The translations under genes and the position numbers were made by a program. A DNA stretch of 64,000 nucleotides, taken from Caenorhabditis remanei. Its lineage: Eukaryota; Nematoda; Chromadorea; Rhabditida; Rhabditidae. Positions 49,501 through 61,500 of the stretch are shown piece by piece. The notes under the pieces are model-generated. The model saw only the letters and a list, made by a program, of their open reading frames with translations. It made no database searches and was not told where the DNA came from. How positions within the stretch are numbered: position 1 is the first letter of the stretch; each line of letters begins with the position of its first letter. Where the stretch lies: assembly GCF_010183535.1 (NCBI RefSeq), contig NC_071328.1:9548001-9612000 (forward strand), written 5' to 3'.

Positions 49501-52500
49501 AGTATCTAGGAACTAATAAAAAATTTGTTCAGTAGAACAAAAAAACAAATAATTTGTAACACGTCATTATTATATATCTGATGTTTTCTTGAAAAGTATT
49601 ACCGAGGAAGTTATCAAAAGTGTTTCAGTACTTGAGCTTCCTGGAAGTTCAGAAATTCCAGAACTGTTTCTTTGTCTTCGTAGGTGCCTCTTCATGTTAT
49701 TGAATGTTACAAAAATTAAAACATTTATTTATCGTTTTTAAATACTCCAAATATACAAATACTGTTACTCCTGAACAAGCTGGATCGTTGAATATTCTTA
49801 ACGTCCTCCGACTGGGTAGGCTCCTCCGGCTGGGGCAGCGTAGGATGGAGCTGGAGCAGCATAAGCTGGTGGTGGTGGAGCTCCTCCTCCGCATGCTGGA
49901 GCTGGTGGTGGAGCACAAGCTGGTGGTGGTGGTGGGGCACCGCTGAAAGAATTGTATGATTTTTTGATTAACTTTTGAAATAACTCACCATCCACATCCA
50001 CCGCCGCCTCCTCCAGCAGATGGGAACAAGAAGGCCGATGAAGCGGCAATCATTGAGGTGAAGAGAACGAAGAAACGCATTATTGAAAGAAGAGTTGTTG
50101 AAACTGCTTGCCTTCTCTTTCCAACTTTTCCCCTTTTATACAAGCTTCCATTCTACTCACCCAGCAGTCCTCTAATTGATCTCTCCGCCCACCTCCTCTT
50201 ATGATTGTACACTTTGAAGGGATAGACGATTTTTGCAGCGGATACTACAGATTTCTACGATGAATTTACGCTTCTTTACGCTGTTCTTCCAATATTTTTT
50301 TCCTAACGACAAAGACAGTGCGACCAAGTTTCACATTCAAGCCACTTTACGATACAACATATCCGTGACGTCGTCCGAGTGCAATCTAGCAAATGAATTG
50401 TATTTATTGAGTCGATTGCGGTCGAATGGTTTCTAGATTCGTTGATTCAGTTTTCTTCAACCGTTCCAAAGTGAATTGAGTACAAACAAGTATCATAAAG
50501 ACCGGACCAATACGTGTTCTGAGTATTCCCAAGTTTTCCATCAGTTTTAACTGATTTATTGAACTACTGGGTGTATGAAAAACGTACGTAGTCTAGTGTT
50601 GGTTACTAACAAATGAAGCTACTACAACCGATCAAGTCGTCGTCTGAAATTACACGTGCGTGATAGCACGAAAAATGAAGAGAGTTGAACAATATTCTGG
50701 ATCGAATGAAATTATAAATTAATCGTGTTCTCATTTTTCAAGCCTTGCGTGCAGTATTTTGATATGATCTCTACGTACTGTCAAGAGAACGGAAACTTCA
50801 TAATGCTCCCACGTAAACATTTCTCGTTTTTACATCTACTTCCCTCGTTCTCAATTTCTAACTTTGGTGGGGTATCTACACCAAATCATTTAACTAAATG
50901 CTCGTTAAGCTAGACCCTACTGTTTTTCGTTTCTGGCGTGAAGATTGTCAATTACGGTTTCTATAAGCAATTATTGGTTCGCTTCACCCCGAGATAATCT
51001 TCCAGGAGAATATTAATGGGACTTCAAAATAAAATCCTCCCAACTCAACTTTGTAGTTTTCAATGTAAATTTCGTTTTTTTTCGGATAAAAGAATAGAAG
51101 TTGAAATCGGATGAGAAAATATTTATTGTTTTAAATACTCCAAATATACAAATACTGTTACTCCTGAACAAGCTGGATCGTTGAATATTCTTAACGTCCT
51201 CCGACTGGGTAGGCTCCTCCGGCTGGGGCAGCGTAGGATGGAGCTGGAGCGGCATAAGCTGGTGGTGGTGGAGCTCCTCCTCCGCATGCTGGAGCTGGTG
51301 GTGGAGCACAAGCTGGTGGTGGTGGTGGGGCACCGCTGAAAGAATTGTATGATTTTTTGATTAACTTTTGAAATAACTCACCATCCACATCCACCGCCGC
51401 CTCCTCCAGCAGATGGGAACAAGAAGGCCGATGAAGCGGCAATCATTGAGGTGAAGAGAACGAAGAAACGCATTATTGAAAAAAGAGTTGTTGAAACTGC
51501 TTGCCTTCTCTTTCCAACTTTTCCCCTTTTATACCTGATCTTATACAAAAAGATAAAACGCTCAGTTGATCTCTCCACCCACTGTAGACGGTTTTTCGAC
51601 CAATTTTACACTCATTAGACTCGCCTATTACGATGACGAGCCTCTTCTCATCCGTCCTTGTAAACAGACATGCCGTCTTGTTTCGAGGAGAAATTTTCTG
51701 TGGCAGCGTTGAATTTTTTGGTAGATGCGACGGCAAAAAAAACGAAAAAACGTAGTGAAGTTGAGAGAGAGGAACTGGATTTGGGGGCAAGTTCGTTTCA
51801 CTACTTCATCGTAATTTCTACGGATGACAAGGCGTCCTTGATTTGATCCTCTTTGATTTGTTGAATTATCAAAGAAGATTTATCTGATTTGCCGCCGAAT
51901 TATTTATGTTGTTTTGCAAATATACATGAATTTGATAAGGAGACGAATGGGATTCTGGCGGGAACAAAGATTGAAAAATGAATATGCGAAAAGAAATATA
52001 AGTGATTCGGGGGCCATTATGCACCTTGAATGTTTACTTCAAATTACAACTGGGGGTTTTTTCAGTTTACTAGTTCGAAGCGTTATTTCAACCCGACCAC
52101 ACAGATTATATGAGTTCTTGCTTCATTCACAACTATGAACCTTTACTTGTTTTTAGTTGCACTCAACCTTGTGAACATAAATGTGGAAACTTTTTGAACC
52201 AATTCATCGAAAACCGTTTCAGTTTACCAGTTACAGTCTCTATGTTTACTTTCAACGCAAATCCTGCAAATAAAATTCGAAAACTTCTATTTCCAGCTGG
52301 TCGCGTCTACGTTTGGGGAGAACAAGCAGATGGTAGATGTGTTCATCATCCACAACTCGTCGAAGAACTCAATGCAATTCCAATTATTCGAGTTCTTGCC
52401 GGAGCACGTCATTGTGTTGCAATTTCAGCATCTGGTGCTGTTTTCACTTGGGGACAAAATAATTCAGGAGAACTTGGGATGGATGACTTGAAGCGTACGT

Positions 52501-55500
52501 TTAAGTTTTTGAAAATTTTGTAGATAAAATAATTTGAAAATACACTAACATATTCACATCTGTTTCCCATATATTGATTTAACAACTGAAACAATTTAAT
52601 TTCAGCTCAAACATCCGTGCATCATGTTCATCAAATGGATGGTCTCGGTGTCGTTGAAGCTGCATGTGGAGACACTCACACTATTCTTCTAACTCATTGT
52701 GGACGTACGTTCTCATTTGGTTCTGATGCTCTTGGTCAGTGTGGATTCGGAAAGAAGTGAGTTTTTTTTTCAAAATTTATTTATCTCATTGACACATTAT
52801 TCAATTCACACAAAAATTATATTCTCCGGTAAAAAAGGAGTGAGCACCCCGACATGTGTATGTTTCATTCTGTGATGATGATCGTTTGGAATCCTGTTTC
52901 GTATTTTAATCGATCTTTTTGGCAGTTCGTACTGACGATTTTTCAGACTTTTCCGTCTTCTCCTCTTCTTTTTTCACTGATCCCAATGGATCACAACTGT
53001 CTTCATCGAGAGCCTGTCGTTCGTGTCCAAAGAATCCGTCAGATTTTGCCACAGCCATCTGAAAAAAGTTATTAATTCCACGAAGTTGAATTGAGACTTA
53101 CAGTAAGATGAGTATTGTGATACTCCAAGAAACTGAGTCCGAAAACGAGGAACATTTTCAAAAGAATTGGAACTTTGACATCTTTGACGAGCAGGTAAAA
53201 AAGAAGGAAACAGACTGGAAGATGTCTGAAAAATCAAACGAATGATTGGAGTTTATGTCTATGTTCATCAACTTACCTAAACAAAAAGAGACAAATCATA
53301 TTGGCATTGATGAGAACATCAACAAAGCCTGGCATATGTTTTGATCCATAAATCAATCGAACCATTGTTCTTAAATGCAAGAAAACCGTCTGTACTTCAA
53401 CCAACAATGCAATCATTGCCAATCCAAATAGTCGTCCACTCAGAAGAATAATTGAAAAAGCAGTAATGACCAATGAATGATGAATCAAATATTCCTTTGA
53501 GCTTTCCAATTCTCCATGAATATACATATCGAGAAGATCATAAATGAAGTATCCCATCGAAAAGAGGAATACATATTCGGCGTTTGCTTTGTGATAGTCA
53601 TATGGTTCACGAATATAGTTGATGTCAGTCAGCAAGCTGAAATTTTTACGATTGATGGAATGATTTCGGGTATCTTATTCAAACTTCGAAAAATAGAAGA
53701 AATTCTGGATGTCAAAAAGTGAAAACTGCCAATTTTACAAAGGAGTGTTACACTCATTTCGGAAGTTTTCTTCCCGTTTGACGTCAGACAAGCTATGTAA
53801 TTTTACACTTCAAAAACTTTTTAAAAAAATCACAGCTTGTGTACACAAGTTCGTGCTCTTCGCCTTTTCAACTACAATGATCTATTCACAAGGATTCCCC
53901 GATGCGTTAAAGGAAGATAACTTTGAAAACCAACGAAAGCCAAAGAAAAAGTTTTCAAATTAGGCTTATTTCAAACTAGACTCAACTGTTCCCATTTCTC
54001 TACACTCGGAAAAAAGTCTCGCCATTTTTTTGTGAATTTGTACTATCGTACTGAACAGCTCATTTCAAATTGTGCTCTTTCTCTTGAAACTTCGCAACAT
54101 TCGAGCGACCAAATGTGCTATCATATTTCCGTAACATGTCACCAGCCGTTATCATTAAGACAATAAACCTCGAAAGATGCCCCCTCATAATGAAAAATTC
54201 CTTTTTTACCTGAAAATGCATCCAAGTGCTGAGACAAGTGCATGAGTGAAGGAAACGACACGGACCGCAAAAAGACGTGTCTTATTATCACTCCATTCAG
54301 GTTGCTTTTGTCGAACAATTGTTCGAGCCAAAAGATATTCACCACGAAGAGCAGCACTGACTACTCCACAAACGAGTAGTTTGTCCATCATTCTCCTTCT
54401 TTTCTGTTTTGAAAATTACCTGAAATAAAGAGTTGTTGGTCAAAAGAAGAAAATTATGCTGAAAAACACGTAGAAAATAATAATGTGAACGAAGAAGCGA
54501 GGAGAAAAGGACTACTTTTTTTTAAACTTTTGGGGAAAAGAAAATACGGGTAGACATATGAGGCTCATTGAAAACCAACAGATATAGGAAAGCGATAAAG
54601 TAATGTAAGTCTTCCTAGACAAAAGAAAGAGAAATACGCTTTTGAAAACCAGAGAAGACCTTCTTTTCAAAACGAATTCACTTAAAAGTGCTTGAACAAC
54701 ACAGTATCTGTATACTCAAAACTCAATTTGAAAACAAAGCTGTTGAAAAAGACCTCTAGTTAGTATTCAATACTTTGAGTGGAACGAAAGAGAAGAACAG
54801 AAACTGTTCCCTGGCATATCGAACGAGAGGAAATGAAGGTAAAGAAAGAGAGAAATCACATGAAAACCCGACCAAAAAACTAACTCTTCGCATTCGAACA
54901 AAACGAGCTCCAAGTTCTGTAAGAGACGCAGAGTTAGAGACAAGTTCAAGTGAGACGCAGGGAAAAAGAGCCAAAAAGCGGAAAAATCAGAGCAGGCGAC
55001 GGGGAGAAAAAGAGGAGAAGAATGAAAAATGACAGTGAAAAACGAAAAGACAAAAAATGACAAAGTGCTTAGACACTGATGTCACCGATAACCTTCTCGA
55101 TGAGTTGGAAGCACATGGAAGCAGTGACGTGGATGGACGTTTGGGATGGACAATGTAAAATTGAATTTTGATTGAAATAGGAATTGAGCAGGCACTTTTC
55201 ACCACCAATAAACAATCTTATCAGTACAAAGTCGAACACCTGATTTCTCGATGGTCATGACATTTGTGTACGGTGACTAAAAACAAACTTTCTAGAAGAA
55301 GCAATGGAAAATTGGATAGAAATGTCAAGATTCTCGGTTTAAAAAATAATTAAATTTAAAAAATAAAATACTTTGACTCATAAATTAATATAGCGCAACA
55401 TATATTAACTTCCTAATAGTAAAATCTATATTTCCTTTTGTTTTTCTAAAATCAATTTTGAAAAAATATTGAACCTTCTTCTGCTCAATCAGATTTACGA

Positions 55501-58500
55501 ATAGTTAGAATTCTCAAAGAAATCAACAAAAACGGAGCTATTAAATGTCAATTACGAAAACAAATTATTTGAAGTACGCTCAAAAATATATATGAGTAGC
55601 TCACGAACTGTTGAATAACATTCCAAACAAGCAATGATGACTACAGTAGGCATAAACATAAACTCAGTTTAATATGAACATGTTCAATTCAACTCATAAC
55701 CAACTTTGAAACATACTAACGCAACGCGGTGGACATCCAACGTACAAACACACAAACGAAAAAAATGCCGAAAAAAAGAGAAGACCTGTGGTGATGGGGA
55801 GGAGGAGAACAAGATCTCTCCCTATTTTTGTTCCTTATTACTGCGTCTCTTACCTCTTAATACTATTCTCATCCCACATGTAGAGATAGAGGTAAAAAGA
55901 AAAAAAAACGAAGAGAAAGAGACGACCTGATACTGATGACACACAATGACATACCGTTTGCAGTCTGAACTGGAACAGATTTCCATTGATTTCTGAATTT
56001 AAGATCAATCAATATCGATAATCCTTTGGGGGCTATTAGGAAGTGTTTGCGGTCATTCTGTGCAAACAATTGGAAGAGGAAATGTATGATCAGAGAAATT
56101 TATCAAATGAAAATTTCGAATAAATAGAATCTCGATGAGAAGAAGAGAGGAATTTCTCTGAAAAAAAGCCAGCAGGCAAGGTCATAAAATAGGGCGGGAA
56201 GGATTTGGAGATCAAAAGATAAAGTCTGGCAAGCCTAGTGAAGATGATACTTTTCAAATTGAAAATTTCAATACTAAATCGAAGACTTTTTGAAACTGGG
56301 AATTTGGCTTATTTTCCAGAAATCTAGGACCGATGGAGGCATTTTCAAAGAATAAAAATAAACTTACAGTACACAGAACAGAACACATACATAGGTAATT
56401 CTTCAAAGGCCCACGGTTCATTGGAAAATATGAAACTAGCGGAAAGTGTTACCTTGCCGATGACCGATCAGCTGAATGACCTTATTATAATCAAAAAAAT
56501 GCTTCTCACACATATGTTTTCGAGGGAAGTCTCCCGCCGCGGTGGCGATGTCGTCGATGACAGAAGGTCTATTTTCATCGTGTTTTATGAAAATGGCCAG
56601 ATCTAGACACGTGTAACTGGGTTCAAAGATGGAATTCAGAAAACCACGTGATACTATCGAATTGAAAAAGAGAAGAAGCATGACAAGATTTACAATTCAT
56701 CATGAAATCCTCTTCTTAGTCACATCACCCTTTTACAGGGGAACCGATACAAGATTGGGAACCAACAAAGTTCATTTGTCGTAACACCTCCAAGGAGAAG
56801 GGAGGAGAAGAAGATTGAATGATACTCTAGTAAATGACATTGTGTGTCGAATCGGTAGTTTATTATGTCTACACATAACTTACTCCCATGATAGGAATGG
56901 GATGGGAATACAATCATCCGATCGGTTTTTCCTTTTTAGATTCAAACATGGGAATACAAACAATAGAAGACGATGATGTTGAATGTTTATGAATGATTTT
57001 CTTATATAGACAAGAAAACGAAAATGTTTATATTGGCTCGGAAAGGATGGGGGATGTTGTAGTTTGATGTCATACATGACATTTGAAAGATTGACACTCT
57101 CAAGATGAAACTTGATTTTGTTAACCGAAAAGCAGAGTTCAGAATAATCATCGGAAAACCAAAATTGATTAGAATCGAGAAGTCCAAGAACTTTGTGTAG
57201 TCTATAAACCTTCTAGAGATTGAACAGTTGTACGATTAAATGGGATAGGATCGCTGTAAATAAAACTACCGCTCTGGTCAAATTTTTTTTTAATTTCAAA
57301 TAAATAAATAGTTAAACTGTCTTTTACATAATTAAAATTATTTTTTCCAGAGTCGAGAAACGGCCCAACCCGACTGCCATCTCTGATCTCATTGGCTCTC
57401 ATGTCACTAGAATTGCCGCAGGAGCTTGTCACACAATTGCTATCATCAAAGGATCACCATATCCATTTGGATTGAATTCCAGCGGACAACTTGGAAATGG
57501 AAAGATTATGACTCAGTCAACACCGAGAAAAACTGATGACTTGGATCATGTCACTGGAGTTTTCGCTGGCTATCACCAGACTTTCTTTGTCAGATCTTCA
57601 GGAACAATTGAGGTTTTTCGACTTCTAATGTTAAATAGCAGAGTTGCAACGGGCCGGGCCGGGCCGGGCCGGGCCGAAATCAGAATTTCTCCGGCCCGGC
57701 CCGGATTTTCAGTACTAAAAAATTCAAATTTTTTTTCGAAAATTTTCCGATTTTTTTGGAAAAATTTTTAAATGGGAACACAACTACTTCTAAACTGAGG
57801 ATTTTTGATATGAATCGATTCAGAAAGCCAGGAAAAATATACATTTCTTTTGGTTTCATTTCTGAAAATGCGTCTAAAGCGAGTTATGAGACCTCAAAAT
57901 GTCAAAAATCTATGCTAGTCGTGCATTTTTTCAGTACATTTCAATAGAATTTCTCTTTGTCCTACACGTGAAAGCAATATTTTCAAAAATTCTCAAGAAA
58001 AAATTCGAAAAATGAACATTTATGAATGCATTTCACGTTCAGACAAGGAGAATTTCTATTGAAATGTACTGAAAAAATGACGACGGGGAGCGATTTTTGG
58101 AATTTTTAGGTCTCATAACTCGCTTAAAACTGATTTTTTGATATTCTTGATAAAAAATGTGGAAAATTTTCAGACAAAAAATTATTGGAAAAAAAAAATT
58201 TTAGTGAAAAAAAAATTCAAAAATTCAAATCAATTTCAGCTAAACGAAATTGTCGGGCCAAGTTATCCGGTGAAATATCCGTCGAAAGTTGATAGAGATA
58301 GTTTCGAGAAAATTCTTCATTCAGGAGAGAAACTTGACCTGATGGCGTACGTTTTCCATAAACATTTTGAAAATACGAAAGCTTCTTTTTCAGTCTTGTT
58401 GAAAATGTATTTTCATCTTTGAGTTGTATCAACAACTCATTTTTATTCAAAGATGAACGTCGTTACAATGTGAGTTCCGATCGATCTCATGGAATCGATT

Positions 58501-61500
58501 TGGATCAAGTTATGGAGACATTCATGCTTTTCGATGAATCACCTGCAAAAAAACAATTTCTAGATCTGGTGAGCTTCTGATTTTGACAGCTTCTTGGTAC
58601 AAAGTAAATTATTTTTTTAGGTTGTTGATTCTTTGTCTATTGCTTATTCATCCTGGAATCCAAAATTGTTGAGTGTTGAAGGTCTCCGTCTTTTCCTCAT
58701 TCTTCCATGGCTTCCAGTTTTCACTGAAAATGTCACCACTGATACATTGATTCGAGTTCATGCTCCATTTGTTGAGGCTATGTGCAGTTTGAATGAGCAG
58801 TTGGGTTCCACGTTAGGTCAGTTTCTCATTTCCCCTGTTCCAGGTTCAGTATTGTAGTGGGAATGGTCTTCTTCTGATTCAAAAGAAAATAGTTTCATAC
58901 ATTGAATTAAATAACAAGGTCTCAAAATTTCCTTTTAAATGAAAATTAAAATATTCTTATTCCAGAATCATGGTGGTCTCAACTGTCAACCCGGCATTTT
59001 CGTAGAATGGTCGCAGTCTTCAAAACAGCAGTCCGAACGCTGCTTCATGCTGAAAAGGGACCAGCTACTTGTCAACATTATTTACACATTCTTCAGAAGT
59101 TGTTCCTCATCAATCAAGTTTGTATTTATAAGTAGCGAACCAGTAGCCTATATATCAAATGACGTAAATTTTTCTAGGAAATTTCATTAGTTTAAGATCC
59201 ATATCCTCTGCAATCAAAATTGAAATTTGTTTAGTCATACCATACAATCCCACTGGAAACATTCTACATTGAGGAAATCAGTTCAATAATCAATCTGAAA
59301 TTGGAATATTACAATATGGTCACTAAACAACATTCATTCAAAACTGACAAGGATTATTGGACATACTATCCATTCCTTTTGAATGGATTGGCTAAAGGAG
59401 AACTTTTGTTTGTAGAGGCTGGGTTGATACAGGCTGTAAGTACAGTAATAAATAAAATATTCATTCGCTTGACTTTCTTAAATTTTCAGATTCATGCACA
59501 AAATGCGATGCTGACATCTGGTGGATTTGGAGATAATCCCGCAAATATTCTGCACTGCGAAATATCAGTTCGTCGTGATTTCATTGTAGCTGATACAATG
59601 CTGAAACTGTCTTCACTGAGTGATGCTGACCTGCGAAAAGCATTCAAAGTCAAAATTATTGGAGAAGAGGCTGATGACGCTGGAGGTGTTCGAAAAGAAT
59701 TTTTCTTAATTGTCATGAGAAAAATATTGCAACCAGAATACGGGATGTTCTCAGAAGATGAAGAATCTCATTTGGTTTGGTTCAGTGGTCTATCGGCGGA
59801 ATTCTGTGAAAGAGAGCAGTTCAGACAACTGGGAAAACTTGTTGGACTGGCTGTATATAATAGTGTCATTGTTCCATTCCCATTCCCATTAGCTCTCTAT
59901 AAGGTACTAGTATTCTCAATTGTATGTCTTGTTATCACCTAATTTCAGTTCCTCCTCGACACTCCACCAACTCTTGACGATCTTAGTGAACTATCTCCAT
60001 CTGAAGGAAAAGGACTCCAAGCATTGATCGATTATGAGGGAGATGATGTTGAGGATGTATTTGGTTTGAATTTTTGTATCACATTCGATGTATTTGGAGA
60101 AAAGAAACAAGTTGAAATGGTACCAGGAGGCGAAGATAAAGCAGTCACAAATGCGAACCGAGATGAATACGTTAGGGTAAGGATTTCAGAACAAACAAAA
60201 ACAATTTTATACATCAGCTTTCAGCTGTTTGTGCGACACCGTCTGGAACTTGGGCTCAATAACGAAATCGCAGAACAAGCTCTCATGTTCCGCAAAGGAT
60301 TCACAGATGCTCTCCACAGCCGAGTGCTTCGATTTTTCCAGCCCAGAGAACTGATGGAATTAATTGTTGGAAATGAGAATTACGATTGGAACGAATTCAG
60401 AGATGTGGGTTTTCAGTTGTATAGAAATTTGAATACTTTGGAAGTGTATTTTCGACTGCGAGTTTCAACTTGTACTCTGAAATATCCTTTTCAGAGCTAA
60501 AAAGGGTTTTAGATTTCTTATTTCTTGAACAGCTCGTAGGATTTCCCTACCCCTAATTTTTTCAGTCCCCATTCCTCCAATTTTCGAAATTCCTCATTTT
60601 CAAAAAATCAGTGCCGCGCGGCTCCCGTGACGTCAGTAGTTCTTTTTGTCTCTTACCCTTGGTTCCAGGTGCTCATTGAGCACAACCAATAGCACACTCA
60701 ATTGCTCGCGGAAAATTGAAGAAAAAACACAAAACATTTGAGACGATAAACATTCGGAAGCCTCCTCGCAGTGCGGACGAATTAATGACGTGTCTTTGAC
60801 TCCGCTACCTGAAACAGGTTCTTGTGCAAGCGGGAAATGCGGAAATCTAGGACAAAAAACTAAATAGAGGAAATGACGTAGATGTATGAATAATGATGGC
60901 AGAGAAACAGTAATAGAATTTGAGCTCTTTACCCAGCGAAGTATGAAGTATTATACGAAGAACGAATATGAGCCAGAAGATCAATTAGAGAACTGAGTAT
61001 TGCAAAATCTAGATTCATTGTTGCTGAAAATAGTTTGCGCTGCATAACTTGCATTCTAGCTACACGTTCCTTGCTGAACATGTCCAGACACTTTCTAAAA
61101 GTAGTTTCTGTTCTTCTTTTCATCTTCTCCCCAATTTCTACCTGAGTTTTTCAAACTTCGGTCCCCGTAATTTGAAAAAGTTCTCCGAAATTCGTTTTTC
61201 TATATAATTGCTCCACACCACCAAACACAAATCTGAAGTATGTGTCTGTGTCTGTGTGGAATCATGCGTTTTCGTTTTGTGTGTGTCGACACGACGGTAA
61301 TCCACTCACTCATTCCCTCACTTTCCAATACCTTTCTCTGTTTTTCATAATCTCTAAGTCTCTCTATTTTATCCGTTCTCTCCTATCTTTTACTTTCTAA
61401 GTCCCGCTCGATTCGTGAGGCGATCATATGTTCGTTTTCAACGGCCACCCGCAACGGACGCCACGGACGGGTAATGGACAGTCTAAACACAGGCACGGCA

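Larger units (their letters stand above)
49735..50141. repeat. Tandem duplication unit A (direct)
   Basis: About 407 bp covering the small secreted protein gene plus its TATA box and 3' flank. It matches 51129-51534 with only a handful of differences by eye (for example GAAAGAAGAG versus GAAAAAAGAG at the 5' UTR). Identity stops sharply just beyond TATA, after CCCCTTTTATAC. Confidence 0.85.
51129..51534. repeat. Tandem duplication unit B (direct)
   Basis: Second copy of the 407 bp unit. The spacer of about 1 kb between units (50142-51128) shows no resemblance to either copy and no gene I can support. Confidence 0.85.

Noticed and set aside
54756..55063. Overlapping open frames on both strands of about 80-100 codons
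   Set aside because: Lys/Arg/Glu-rich on one strand and Phe/Ser/Leu-rich on the other: the product of purine-biased DNA, without splice signals or domains.
60929..61123. 64-codon minus-strand frame (starts MKRRTETTFRKCLDMF) inside herc-1 intron 14
   Set aside because: Composition is protein-like, but there is no clear acceptor, partner exon or recognised family. It may be a small gene; evidence is too thin to annotate.
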